A stretch of DNA of 54,854 nucleotides from Patescibacteria group bacterium (GTDB taxonomy: Bacteria; Patescibacteriota; Microgenomatia; UBA1406; GWC2-37-13). Below the pieces are notes generated by a model. The model saw nothing but the letters and a program-made list of their open reading frames with translations, did not search any database and had not been told where the DNA came from. The translations under genes and the position numbers were made by a program. The stretch is taken from assembly GCA_023381015.1 (NCBI GenBank), contig JAMCTE010000017.1:1-54854 (forward strand), read 5' to 3'. Of this stretch, positions 15,043 through 24,395 are shown one piece after another (within the stretch, counting starts at the first letter, position 1; each line of letters starts with the position of its first letter).

Positions 15043-16161
15043 TCAGCGGCTTGCTTTGATGGAGAAATCAGGCAGTTTTTCGGCAAGTTTTGTATTGAAT
15101 CCTCTCGCAAACCGGATGATGTGTTCGCGGTGGAATGGTCCTTCGGCGACGGCTCGATCGTGGACCTTGTCATGATCAATGCTTTTACTTTCTTGTCCTC
15201 CGACCGGATCGGTCGCCAAACCAAAAGCGATGAAATTAAATTCCTTCTCTTCGTAAAATTTTTGCCTCATCGTTGCCAGTTCGGCAGTTATGCCCATGTC
15301 ATAAGCCATTGATAATCTTTTCATGCCTTCTTCTCCAAAGACAGAGTTAACGTCATCTTTGAGAATATCCAGTTTAACAGTAGCGTCGAAAATAAAATCG
15401 GATAGGCCAACCTCCTGATAGCTTTCAAATTCAGTCGTACCAGGCGTTCCGAAGGTGACGGCCGGAAAAACTCTTTTATAGCCAGCCCGTTTAGCGTATT
15501 CAAAAAAAGCTTTGGCGACATCTAGATTGCTAGCCCGACCCGCTTTTGGTTGAAAGTGAGGAGCGATTTTTTCGTTGAGATCTTTTCTTGGTCCGTGGCC
15601 GGCATTGACGACGTTTGTTAATTCTATGTCGTCCAAAATTAACGCCAGGTCGCCGGTCGGCATCGGATGACCTTCGCGGACGCCAACGTCATACGTCAGG
15701 ACCACCAACGGATCAACTCCGTCTTTTGCCCTCTGTCTTCTTATCAATTCCTTGATGACGTTCAGTTGGTGGGAGACGATCATCGGCCCCATTTCATTGC
15801 CAGCCCATTCGTTCGGATGAGAGCGGCCGTTAAAGAACAACATGCCGTCATCGTACGAGACAGTTCCTTCGTGGCCTTTGACTTCGGCCGGAGCGAACCC
15901 GTAGAATACGCCTTTACCGTAATCTCCTATTTTTTCCGTGCCTTCGGGAGGAGTCAATCCAATGGTACAAAGGTTGTACAGAAGGGGGAGCGGAAGATTT
16001 TTTTTCTTGAAGTAATTTTCAATCGCATCGGCGTCTCTCACAATCGACTTCAACTCTTCCTTTTGCATTTTGGTTCTTTCCCGGATTTGGTAGTGAATGT
16101 CGTATTTATTAAATCGGCGCGCGTAAGCTTCTCTTAGGTTTTCTAAAACAGGCACAGACAT
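15043..16161 (-). CDS. Purine nucleoside phosphorylase-like protein
   Basis: 372 residues. The core reads like a trimeric PNP: GMLFFNGRSHPNEWAG (phosphate/ribose His loop), VVLTYDVGVREGHPMPTGDLALILDDI (the L-T-x-A-G-G...G-D-L...D-H-I region), TTEFESYQEVGLSDF (T-E-S/A-Y base loop) and MAYDMGITAELATMRQKF followed by FGLATDPVGGQE (M-S-T..E....R and N/D base-specificity site). It is longer than usual PNPs (~270-290 residues), with about 80 extra N-terminal residues. Likely nucleoside salvage. Family is fairly clear; the exact substrate is not. Confidence 0.68.
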   Translation of the reverse strand: MSVPVLENLREAYARRFNKYDIHYQIRERTKMQKEELKSIVRDADAIENYFKKKNLPLPLLYNLCTIGLTPPEGTEKIGDYGKGVFYGFAPAEVKGHEGTVSYDDGMLFFNGRSHPNEWAGNEMGPMIVSHQLNVIKELIRRQRAKDGVDPLVVLTYDVGVREGHPMPTGDLALILDDIELTNVVNAGHGPRKDLNEKIAPHFQPKAGRASNLDVAKAFFEYAKRAGYKRVFPAVTFGTPGTTEFESYQEVGLSDFIFDATVKLDILKDDVNSVFGEEGMKRLSMAYDMGITAELATMRQKFYEEKEFNFIAFGLATDPVGGQESKSIDHDKVHDRAVAEGPFHREHIIRFARGFNTKLAEKLPDFSIKASR

Positions 16162-16172
16162 ATGTAAAGTTA

Positions 16173-16200
16173 GCTATAGTATAGATCTTTTTATTGTCAA
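16173..16200 (-). promoter_or_regulatory. Promoter of the PNP-like gene
   Basis: Minus-strand TTGACA (16200-16195), 16-bp spacer, TATAGC (16178-16173); start of transcription about 5 nt before the ATG at 16161. Confidence 0.55.
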
Positions 16201-16236
16201 ATCAAGTTTTTTAAGTTAAGCAGGTATAGGCGAATC

Positions 16237-16932
16237 TTATCTTATTACCATGGTAACTTCTCCTTTATATCGTTTTCCAATCAGTTCATGACTTTTGCCC
16301 CTAACGACTTCCTCGAATTTTTTGCTGATCTCACGGGCAACGACGACGTCCGGATCCCAGCCGGACTCATTAATCAAACGGAGAGATTCATCTATCCTTT
16401 GCGCTGATTCGTAAAACACAAAAGACAGGTCGGGAAAAGCGACTTTGATTGATTGGAGTTTTTTGAATAGTTTTAATTTTTCTCCTTCCTTTTTTGGCAA
16501 GAAACCCAAGAACATGAATTGGGTCGGGTCGAAACCCGACATGACGACCGCGCTGATAGCCGCCGATGGTCCGGGAATGTAGGTAAAGGGAATTTTTTTC
16601 CTGATGCAGGTTTTGACCAGCAAATAACCCGGATCGGAGACGAGAGGCGTGCCGGATTCTGAGATCAGGCTGACGCTTTTGCCGTCTTCCAAATAGGAGA
16701 TGACTTCCGGTAGTTTTTCGAATTCTTTTTCCTTATAATAAGAGATTAAATTGGTTTTCGGTGGAGCATTGGTTTTGAGCAATTGGGGAAAACGTTCCTT
16801 GACGCCGTTAAGCAATATCATTGCTGACCTGGTATCTTCGGCTAGAATAATTTCCGAGGCCAGGAGAGTTTTCGCTTGACGTAAAGACAGATCGTCGAGG
16901 TTTCCGATGGGTGTTGAGACAATATATAGCAT
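16237..16932 (-). CDS. rsmI: 16S rRNA C1402 2'-O-ribose methyltransferase RsmI
   Basis: 231 residues of the tetrapyrrole-methylase fold: STPIGNLDDLSLRQAKTL (about 5-22), AEDTRSAMILL, SLISESGTPLVSDPGY (G-x-P and S-D-P-G-Y motif), FTYIPGPSAAISAVVMSGF, LGFLPKK, FYESAQRI and VAREISKKFEEVVRG. It lacks the ~50-residue C-terminal extension of the E. coli enzyme. It 2'-O-methylates C1402 in the decoding centre. Its start codon abuts that of dedA head to head (CATATG). Confidence 0.95.
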   Translation of the reverse strand: MLYIVSTPIGNLDDLSLRQAKTLLASEIILAEDTRSAMILLNGVKERFPQLLKTNAPPKTNLISYYKEKEFEKLPEVISYLEDGKSVSLISESGTPLVSDPGYLLVKTCIRKKIPFTYIPGPSAAISAVVMSGFDPTQFMFLGFLPKKEGEKLKLFKKLQSIKVAFPDLSFVFYESAQRIDESLRLINESGWDPDVVVAREISKKFEEVVRGKSHELIGKRYKGEVTMVIR

Positions 16933-17565
16933 ATGATCAACAAAATAATAGAATTGGCTACTGGTCTTATTATAACAGTTATCTCTTCGACTGGTTATTT
17001 GGGAGTCTTCGGTTTGATGACGGCCGAGTCGGCGCTCATCCCGATACCTTCCGAAGTCACGATGACATTTGCCGGCTACTTGGCTAGTACGGGAAGATTC
17101 AATATTTACTTATTGATTTTTGTCGGCGCTTTGGCCAATTTGGTCGGTTCGATTTTGGCCTATTGGTTAGGTTACTGGGGAGAGGAACATTTTGTTCGCT
17201 CTTTGATAAAAAAATACGGCAGATATATGCTGATCAGCGAAGATGAATACGATCGGTCGGAAAAATGGTTTAGGAAATACGGCGAAAAAATCACGTTTTT
17301 TTCCCGGTTGCTGCCGCTGGTGAGGACATTTATTTCATTACCGGCCGGTGTCGCGGAAATGAATTTTTTAAAATTCTCCATCTTCACTTTTGTCGGTTCT
17401 TTGATTTGGTCGGGATTTTTGGCTTATATCGGCTTTATTCTGGGCAGGAATTGGAATTCCCTGCACGGTTATTATCAGAAGTTTGAATATGTTATCGTCT
17501 TTGCCTTAGTTGCCGCCGCTGTTTACTATATCTTCCACAAAGTACAAAAACTCCGCAAAAAGTGA
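16933..17565 (+). CDS. DedA-family membrane protein
   Basis: 210 residues with the DedA/SNARE-associated fold: GLMTAESALIPIPSEVTMTFAGYLA (re-entrant loop motif with E and P), NLVGSILAYWLGYWGEEH, and FFSRLLPLVRTFISLPAGVAEM (the conserved F-x-R-x-x-P-x-x-R and G...M motif). DedA proteins are implicated in membrane lipid flipping and membrane-potential homeostasis. The ATG at 16933 touches the start codon of rsmI; a promoter would have to lie inside rsmI, so an internal later start is possible. Confidence 0.9.
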   Translation: MINKIIELATGLIITVISSTGYLGVFGLMTAESALIPIPSEVTMTFAGYLASTGRFNIYLLIFVGALANLVGSILAYWLGYWGEEHFVRSLIKKYGRYMLISEDEYDRSEKWFRKYGEKITFFSRLLPLVRTFISLPAGVAEMNFLKFSIFTFVGSLIWSGFLAYIGFILGRNWNSLHGYYQKFEYVIVFALVAAAVYYIFHKVQKLRKK

Positions 17566-17596
17566 TAAAATAATTGGTTAAACTTTTTTTGAAGTA

Positions 17597-19594
17597 ATGT
17601 TTCAACTTAAATCTAGTTTTCAACCAACCGGTGATCAACCTCAGGCGATTAAAAAGTTGATTTCCGGCATCGATGGCAACCTGAAAAATCAAGTCCTTCT
17701 TGGCGTCACCGGGTCGGGAAAAACTTTTACCATGGCCAACGTTATCCAGGATACCGGTTTGCCAACCTTAATCATTTCCCACAACAAGACACTGGCGGGC
17801 CAGTTATACCAGGAATTCAGGGATTTTTTTCCAGAAAATGCCGTGTCTTATTTCGTTTCTTACTATGATTTTTACCAGCCAGAAGCCTACATCCCGACAA
17901 CCGATACCTATATTGAAAAAGAAGCCCAGATCAACGAAATGATCGACAAGTTGCGTTTGCAGTCGACGACCAACATCTTGACCAGATCCGACGTCATCGT
18001 AGTTGCTTCCGTGTCTTGCATCTATAATATCGGCTCTCCGGTCGAGTACGGCAAATTCATCTTGGAAATCGAAGTCGGCCAGGAGATCGAACAAAAGAAC
18101 GTTTTGAGAAGACTGACAGAGCTTCAATATGCAAGAAGCGAGTTTGAATTCAAAAGAGGTACTTTCCGGGTCCGTGGCGAAACAGTGGACGTCTATCCCG
18201 CCTATGAAGATTTTGGTTATCGGATTGTTTCGGAAAACAGCCGGGTGATGAAAATCGAGAAATTTGAAGCTTTGACCGGTAAACAGTTTGACAATCAGGT
18301 ATCACGAGATAAGTTAATCATTTATCCAGCCAAACATTACATGACTGATCCTGACGTTTTCAAAAGCGTTGAACAGCAGATTAGAGACGATCTCAAGAAA
18401 GAGTCGGAATCATTGAAAAGGCAGAACAAACTAATAGAAGCCCAGCGGTTGATTCAACGCGTCAACTACGATCTGGAAATGATCAAGGAGGTTGGTTACG
18501 TCAATGGAATCGAAAACTATTCTCGTTATTTTGACGGCCGCAAGATCGGCGATCCGCCTTACACTTTGATTGACTATTTCAAAGAGGCTTATGGCAAGGA
18601 CTGGCTTTTATTTGTTGACGAGTCCCATATGACCATTCCTCAACTGCGGGGGATGTTTAACGGTGACTATTCAAGAAAAAAAACCTTGATAGATTTTGGT
18701 TTCCGGCTGCGGGCCGCTTTTGATAACCGTCCTCTTAAGTTCGAAGAATTTTATCCGTTGGCATCCAAAATAGTCTATGTTTCGGCGACTCCTGACGACT
18801 GGGAATTAAAGAGGTCCGGGGTTGCCGAACAGTTGATCAGACCGACCGGAATCATCGACCCGGAAATCATCATCAGGCCAGCTAAAGATGAAGTCCAGGA
18901 TTTGATCAAGGAGATCGGAAAAAGAGTCGTAAAAAAAGAAAAAATCTTGGTAACGACGTTGACGAAGAAAATCGCCGAGGACCTGACCGGCTATTTGAAA
19001 GAAAAGAGCATCCGTGCCTCTTATCTTCATAGCGACATCGAAACGCTGGAGAGAAGCGATATTCTTGACAATCTAAGAAAAGGTGAGTTTGACGTTTTGA
19101 TCGGAGTCAATCTGCTGAGGGAAGGATTGGATCTTCCCGAAGTTTCTTTGGTTGCGATACTGGACGCCGATAAGGAGGGTTTTTTGCGATCAAGAACGTC
19201 GTTGATTCAAACCATGGGGCGGGCAGCCAGGAACATCACCAGCCAGGTCATCTTGTATGCCGATACCATTACCAAATCGATCAAGGAAGCTACCGGCGAA
19301 ATCGAGAGGAGGAGATCTTATCAACTCGACTACAACAGGAAACACAAAATCGTCCCAAAGACGATTTTCAAGCCGATACGGGAAAGGATAGTTGCCAAGG
19401 AAGAAACGTTTCTTTTGTTCGACAAAAAATTTGACTCGGACTATTTGAAGAATCTTAACCCGGAAGCGATGACACCGTATGACAAGAAGAAAGTCGCCAA
19501 GAAGTTGGAGTTGGAAATGAGGAAGCAGGCAGAAGAGCTCAATTTTGAATTGGCGATAAAAATTAGGGACAAAGTCAATGAACTGAAAAACTAG
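17597..19594 (+). CDS. uvrB: Excinuclease ABC subunit B
   Basis: 665 residues, full length. Walker A GVTGSGKTF (about 37), beta-hairpin YYDFYQPEAYIP (about 92), Walker B DESH (about 336), SATP motif, helicase motif VI region QTMGRAARNITSQV, and a C-terminal UVR domain (KKLELEMRKQAEELNFELAIKIRDKVNELK) that contacts UvrC. Damage-verification helicase of nucleotide excision repair. It heads the cluster uvrB-uvrA-(transglutaminase)-uvrC; uvrA follows after 36 bp. Confidence 0.98.
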   Translation: MFQLKSSFQPTGDQPQAIKKLISGIDGNLKNQVLLGVTGSGKTFTMANVIQDTGLPTLIISHNKTLAGQLYQEFRDFFPENAVSYFVSYYDFYQPEAYIPTTDTYIEKEAQINEMIDKLRLQSTTNILTRSDVIVVASVSCIYNIGSPVEYGKFILEIEVGQEIEQKNVLRRLTELQYARSEFEFKRGTFRVRGETVDVYPAYEDFGYRIVSENSRVMKIEKFEALTGKQFDNQVSRDKLIIYPAKHYMTDPDVFKSVEQQIRDDLKKESESLKRQNKLIEAQRLIQRVNYDLEMIKEVGYVNGIENYSRYFDGRKIGDPPYTLIDYFKEAYGKDWLLFVDESHMTIPQLRGMFNGDYSRKKTLIDFGFRLRAAFDNRPLKFEEFYPLASKIVYVSATPDDWELKRSGVAEQLIRPTGIIDPEIIIRPAKDEVQDLIKEIGKRVVKKEKILVTTLTKKIAEDLTGYLKEKSIRASYLHSDIETLERSDILDNLRKGEFDVLIGVNLLREGLDLPEVSLVAILDADKEGFLRSRTSLIQTMGRAARNITSQVILYADTITKSIKEATGEIERRRSYQLDYNRKHKIVPKTIFKPIRERIVAKEETFLLFDKKFDSDYLKNLNPEAMTPYDKKKVAKKLELEMRKQAEELNFELAIKIRDKVNELKN

Positions 19595-19630
19595 GTTAGA
19601 AATTAAAAAACAAAAACTAAAAAACTTACT

Positions 19631-22516
19631 ATGGATTACATTCGTATCAAAGGTGCCAGACAGCACAATCTGAAAAACATCGATTTGGAAATTCCCAAAA
19701 ATAAATTGGTGGTTGTCACCGGGATTTCCGGATCGGGGAAATCATCTTTGGCATTCGACACCATATATGCCGAAGGACAGCGACGCTACGTCGAATCTTT
19801 GTCAGCTTATGCCAGACAGTTCCTTGGCGTTATGGACAAACCCGACGTCGACCTAATAGAGGGTTTATCGCCCTCGATATCGATCGACCAAAAAACAGCT
19901 TCTCATAACCCCCGTTCCACCGTAGGTACGATTACGGAAATATATGATTATTTTCGTCTCTTGTTCGCGCGTGCCGGACACCCTCACTGTCCTTTATGCG
20001 GAAGGGAGATTACGAAAATGTCTCTTGACGAAATCGTCGATAAAGTCGTCAAACAAGTTTTTGACAGGGTAAAACAAGACAAGATAAAACCATCCTCTTT
20101 CAACATTCTGTCGCCTGTTGTCAGATCAAAAAAAGGCGAATTTAAGGATCTTTTTGCAAATCTGGTATCCAAAGGATTTTCCCGAGCCAGAGTGGATGGG
20201 CGGGAAAAAAACCTCAACGAAGATGTTGATTTGATCAAGACCAACAAGCACGATATCGAAGTCGTCATCGACCAATTCGGCCTCAATTTCAAACAAAGCA
20301 ACGATAAAGTTTTCATGGCCAACTTAAGGTCTAGGCTGGCGACGACTATTGAACAAGCCCTCAATCTGTCAGAAGGTCTGGTTATTGTCGACTTTGACAA
20401 GAAGAATCACCTATACTCGGAAAAATTTTCCTGCCCTGTTGATAATATTTCTTTACCCGAACTGGAGCCGAGAATGTTTTCTTTTAATTCGCCATTGGGC
20501 GCGTGCGACAACTGCAAAGGCATCGGTACGATTTTTGCCGTGGACAAAAATTTGGTTTTCAACAAAAATCTGAGCATTGACGAGGGAGGAATTCTTCCTT
20601 TTAATAAATTCTTTTTCCACGAAACTTGGTATATGAGATTGCTCAAACAAGTCGCTGAAGAAGAGGGGATAGATCTTGATAAACCAATCGGCCAGTTGGG
20701 CGATAAGCAAATAAAGATCCTTCTTTTTGGAACGGAAAAAGTCTATCGGGTCCCTGGAACTAACCGTTTCGGAAAGCAAACAGTCATATACGAGAAATTT
20801 TCCGGGATCGTAGCCGAGTTGGAAAGGAAATATTACGAATCGGCAGGAGATTATAGCGGTTTCGAAATCCAAAAGTACATGCGCGAAGAAGTCTGTCCCA
20901 AGTGCCAAGGAAAAAAACTGAAACCAGAAATTCTTTCCGTAACCATTGATAAAAAAAACATCGCCGAACTATCAGACGATTCGATTGATTTTTTGACGGA
21001 CTATTTTAAAAACAAACTATCGGCGACTCTTACCCAGTACGAGGTACAGATTGCCAAGCCGATCATTAAGGAGATTTTATCCCGGTTGAATTTTTTGAAT
21101 AACGTCGGATTGTCTTATCTGACTATTGGCAGGACTGCCAAGACTCTTTCCGGCGGGGAATTGCAAAGGATAAGACTGGCCTCCCAGATTGGAACCGGTT
21201 TGACCGGCGTGCTTTATGTCTTGGATGAACCGTCGATCGGGCTTCATCCCAAAGACGTTTCTTCGCTGATAGAAACGTTAAAAAAGCTTAGAGATCTGGG
21301 CAATAGTTTGATCATTGTCGAACACGATTGGGAGACGATCGATGCCGGCGACTATTTGGTTGAGTTAGGTCCGAGAGCGGGCAAAAACGGAGGAAAAGTC
21401 GTTTTCAGCGGAACTCTGGAAGAAATCAAAAAAGATTCAAGCTCTCTGACCGGTCAGTTTCTTTCCGGGAAAAGAAAGATTGAGTCTCCGGAAAGAAAAT
21501 TGGTTTTGCATAACGGCGAAATCGTCATCAAAGGAGCCAAAGAGCATAACCTAAAAAACATCAACATCAAATTGCCGCTTGGTAATTTGATTGCGGTTAC
21601 CGGAGTTTCCGGAAGCGGAAAATCAACTCTGGTTACGGAAACGATCTATCCGGCTTTGAAATATTATCTCGACGGCTATTACAACCAAAAAATCGGTGAG
21701 TTCCAGACTATTGAGGGTTACCAGTATTTGGACAGAGTTTATTTGGTTGATCAATCTCCAATCGGCAGGACGCCGAGATCAAATCCTTCGACTTATATCG
21801 GATTCTTCGACGAAATCAGGGAAATTTTTGCGGAAACGGTCGACGCCAAAATGGCCGGTTTCAAAAAAGGCAGATTTTCTTTTAATGTCAAAGGCGGCCG
21901 TTGCGAAAAATGTCAGGGAGCCGGAGTTTTGAAAATCGAGATGCAGTTTCTGAGCGATGTCTATGTAATTTGCGACGTTTGTGACGGAAAACGGTATAAC
22001 AAAGAAACCCTAGAAGTCAAGTATAAAGGAAAGAGCATCTACGAGGTTTTGAAAATGACCGTTGACGAAGCGACTGATTTTTTTGCCAATCACTTCAGAA
22101 TTTTTGCAAAGCTTGACTTCCTGAAAAAAACCGGGTTAGGGTATTTGGAATTGGGACAACCGGCCCCGACCCTGTCAGGAGGAGAAGCCCAACGGTTAAA
22201 ACTGGTCAACGAACTGTCCCGGAGAGAAACGGGAAGGGCTTTGTATATTTTGGACGAACCGACTACCGGTCTCCATTTTTTTGACATAGAAAAATTATTG
22301 GCAACTCTTCAGGAGCTCGTCAGTCGAGGTAATACTGTAGTTGTCATCGAACACAACCTCGACGTCATAAAAAATTGCCAACATATAATCGATTTGGGAC
22401 CGGAAGGAGGCAATAAAGGAGGCAAAGTGTTATATCAGGGAGAATTAAAAGGTATACTTAAAGTTAAAGAATCGTATACCGGGCAATATCTAAAGAAAAT
22501 GATGAATAACAAATAA
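19631..22516 (+). CDS. uvrA: Excinuclease ABC subunit A
   Basis: 961 residues. Two ABC ATPase modules: Walker [10 protein letters not shown] (about 31) and GVSGSGKST (about 658), signatures [12 protein letters not shown] and [12 protein letters not shown], both with intact Walker B ([22 protein letters not shown]). The UvrB-binding region is present. The second zinc module is complete (CEKC...CDVC), but in the first one the second cysteine is replaced: CPVD then CDNC, where relatives have CxxC-CxxC. Damage recognition in excision repair, acting with UvrB upstream. The stop codon lies inside a 17-bp-arm AT-only palindrome. Confidence 0.98.
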   Translation: MDYIRIKGARQHNLKNIDLEIPKNKLVVVTGISGSGKSSLAFDTIYAEGQRRYVESLSAYARQFLGVMDKPDVDLIEGLSPSISIDQKTASHNPRSTVGTITEIYDYFRLLFARAGHPHCPLCGREITKMSLDEIVDKVVKQVFDRVKQDKIKPSSFNILSPVVRSKKGEFKDLFANLVSKGFSRARVDGREKNLNEDVDLIKTNKHDIEVVIDQFGLNFKQSNDKVFMANLRSRLATTIEQALNLSEGLVIVDFDKKNHLYSEKFSCPVDNISLPELEPRMFSFNSPLGACDNCKGIGTIFAVDKNLVFNKNLSIDEGGILPFNKFFFHETWYMRLLKQVAEEEGIDLDKPIGQLGDKQIKILLFGTEKVYRVPGTNRFGKQTVIYEKFSGIVAELERKYYESAGDYSGFEIQKYMREEVCPKCQGKKLKPEILSVTIDKKNIAELSDDSIDFLTDYFKNKLSATLTQYEVQIAKPIIKEILSRLNFLNNVGLSYLTIGRTAKTLSGGELQRIRLASQIGTGLTGVLYVLDEPSIGLHPKDVSSLIETLKKLRDLGNSLIIVEHDWETIDAGDYLVELGPRAGKNGGKVVFSGTLEEIKKDSSSLTGQFLSGKRKIESPERKLVLHNGEIVIKGAKEHNLKNINIKLPLGNLIAVTGVSGSGKSTLVTETIYPALKYYLDGYYNQKIGEFQTIEGYQYLDRVYLVDQSPIGRTPRSNPSTYIGFFDEIREIFAETVDAKMAGFKKGRFSFNVKGGRCEKCQGAGVLKIEMQFLSDVYVICDVCDGKRYNKETLEVKYKGKSIYEVLKMTVDEATDFFANHFRIFAKLDFLKKTGLGYLELGQPAPTLSGGEAQRLKLVNELSRRETGRALYILDEPTTGLHFFDIEKLLATLQELVSRGNTVVVIEHNLDVIKNCQHIIDLGPEGGNKGGKVLYQGELKGILKVKESYTGQYLKKMMNNK

Positions 22517-22545
22517 TAAATATTAAAAATTTATTATTTGTTATT
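22505..22545. repeat. AT-rich perfect inverted repeat over the uvrA stop codon
   Basis: Arms AATAACAAATAATAAAT (22505-22521) and its exact reverse complement (22529-22545) with a 7-base loop. Only one G/C pair type occurs per arm, so it is a weak RNA hairpin and not a classical intrinsic terminator; it could still mark the mRNA end or impede exonucleases. The following 22546-22580 is a degenerate run of TTGTTATT/TTTGATAT words. Confidence 0.7.
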
Positions 22546-22580
22546 GAATTGTTATTTGATATTTATTGTCTGATATTGTC

Positions 22581-24395
22581 ATGCTTAAAATATTAAAAGG
22601 ACTTTTTCTTTTTTCGGTTTTTGCAATTCTGTTGAGCGTTTCTTCGCGGGTTTACGCCGCCGATTTCAAGGCTGACTACCAAGTCCAGTACAATCTGTTT
22701 CAAACAAAAGACAACCTTACTTCGAACGTCAAATTTAATATCAAGATAACCAATCTGCGCGGCGACGTATATGTCAATAAATTTGCCATCAGTTTTCCCA
22801 GGTCATTCGCGATCAGCAATCTAAAATCTTCAGACGACCATGGGGAAGTTATTCCTAAAGTGACAACCGATGATCAGAATATTAAAGTCGAAATGGAATT
22901 TTCGAACCCAAATATCGGGCGGGATACGGTCAACAATTTTTATCTTACTTTTGACCAGAGCAACCTTTTCAAAACCAACGGCAATGTATGGGAAGTCGCC
23001 ATACCGGTCATCGAAAACAGACAAGACGGCGATTATCAAGTAACCGTCAATCTACCCTCCGACACTAATAAAAAGATTTCCATTGCCAAGCCAAAACCAA
23101 CCACGATTTCCGGAAACCAGATCATTTGGGATAATCCGCAAACGAAAACTATATATGCCGTATTCGGAGATACCCAGATCTATGACGCCGAGTTAACATA
23201 TCACTTGAAAAACAGCGATGTTTTTCCCATCATAACCGAGGTTGCCTTTCCGCCCGACAGCCTATACCAAAAAATATTTCTCAAATCGATCGACCCCCCG
23301 CCAAATTCTGTTTACCAGGATAGCGATGGCAATTATATGGGGAAATATTATCTGAATCCGCTCGAATCGAAGACCATCGTATTCGACGCCCTCATAGAAG
23401 TTTTCGCCGAACCGCGTGATGAAATGATCCCCATTATTCGAAGCATGATGGACACTCAGAAGAATTATCTTCTCGATCAGCAGAAGTACTGGACAATCAC
23501 GAGTCTGGATAAAATAAGTTCTTTACAGACGCCTTTGGATATCTACAATTTTGACGTCAACGATCTACATTATAATTACAAGAAAGTTAACTCCGACAAT
23601 ACGAGGTTGGGTGCACAAACCGTTCTCGATCATCCTGACCAAGCCGTTTGCCTTGAATTTACCGACCTTTTCGTTGCCGCGGCTAGAGAAAAAGGAATCA
23701 TGTCGAGAGAAGTCGAGGGCTTTGGTTTTTCTTACGATCCGCAACTCCAGCCTTTATCGTTGGTATCGGATATTCTTCATGCCTGGCCGGAGTATTACAA
23801 CCAGGATGCCAACTACTGGGTGCCGGTGGATCCGACTTGGCAAAACACTTCGGGAATTGACTATTTTTCTTCCTTTGATTTGAATCACATTGCTTTTGTT
23901 TTTCATGGAAAAAAACCTGATTACCCTTTACCGGCCGGCATGTACAAAACAGGGGATTCAAAAGACATCTCCATCAAAGCGACGACAGAGGTTCCTTTGG
24001 ATAAAAAGGAAGTCGGCATCGAGGGTTTCGGATTGCCGGCCAATATTTTCGACAACAAAGATTACGAAGGGAAATTTTTCATAAAAAACAACGGCAACGT
24101 CTATCTTCTTGATGTTCCAATCGAGATAAGAGGAGGCAATATTTCCGTTACCGGCGATAAAACGACCATCGCCTCGTTGGCTCCGTTCGAAAAAAGGGAA
24201 ATCGATTTTCAGTACCGGTCATCCCTAAAAAATCAACCCGCTCAAGGAAAAATATCGATCTACGTTTACGGTAGCAAACTTGTCGAGTCGTCCGTCAAGA
24301 TCGTTCCGCATATTTTTGAAACGATTCTCTTCGTTTGTTTTGGATTTTTAGTCGTCTTCGGAATTATTGTCGTTTATAAAAAGGTTAGATCATGA
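22581..24395 (+). CDS. Secreted, membrane-anchored transglutaminase-like protein
   Basis: 604 residues from ATG 22581, chosen because it gives a clean signal peptide (LKILKGLFLFSVFAILLSVSSRVYAAD) whereas the TTG at 22566 does not. Beta-sandwich regions flank a transglutaminase-core domain with the papain-like triad: Cys in DQAVCLEFTDLFVAAAREKG (about 365), His in SDILHAWPEYY (about 408) and Asp in YWVPVDPTW (about 422). A C-terminal membrane helix (IFETILFVCFGFLVVFGIIVVY) anchors it, so the enzyme faces outside. Substrate unknown; peptidase or crosslinking roles are both possible. It sits between uvrA and uvrC and overlaps uvrC by 4 bp. Confidence 0.88.
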   Translation: MLKILKGLFLFSVFAILLSVSSRVYAADFKADYQVQYNLFQTKDNLTSNVKFNIKITNLRGDVYVNKFAISFPRSFAISNLKSSDDHGEVIPKVTTDDQNIKVEMEFSNPNIGRDTVNNFYLTFDQSNLFKTNGNVWEVAIPVIENRQDGDYQVTVNLPSDTNKKISIAKPKPTTISGNQIIWDNPQTKTIYAVFGDTQIYDAELTYHLKNSDVFPIITEVAFPPDSLYQKIFLKSIDPPPNSVYQDSDGNYMGKYYLNPLESKTIVFDALIEVFAEPRDEMIPIIRSMMDTQKNYLLDQQKYWTITSLDKISSLQTPLDIYNFDVNDLHYNYKKVNSDNTRLGAQTVLDHPDQAVCLEFTDLFVAAAREKGIMSREVEGFGFSYDPQLQPLSLVSDILHAWPEYYNQDANYWVPVDPTWQNTSGIDYFSSFDLNHIAFVFHGKKPDYPLPAGMYKTGDSKDISIKATTEVPLDKKEVGIEGFGLPANIFDNKDYEGKFFIKNNGNVYLLDVPIEIRGGNISVTGDKTTIASLAPFEKREIDFQYRSSLKNQPAQGKISIYVYGSKLVESSVKIVPHIFETILFVCFGFLVVFGIIVVYKKVRS

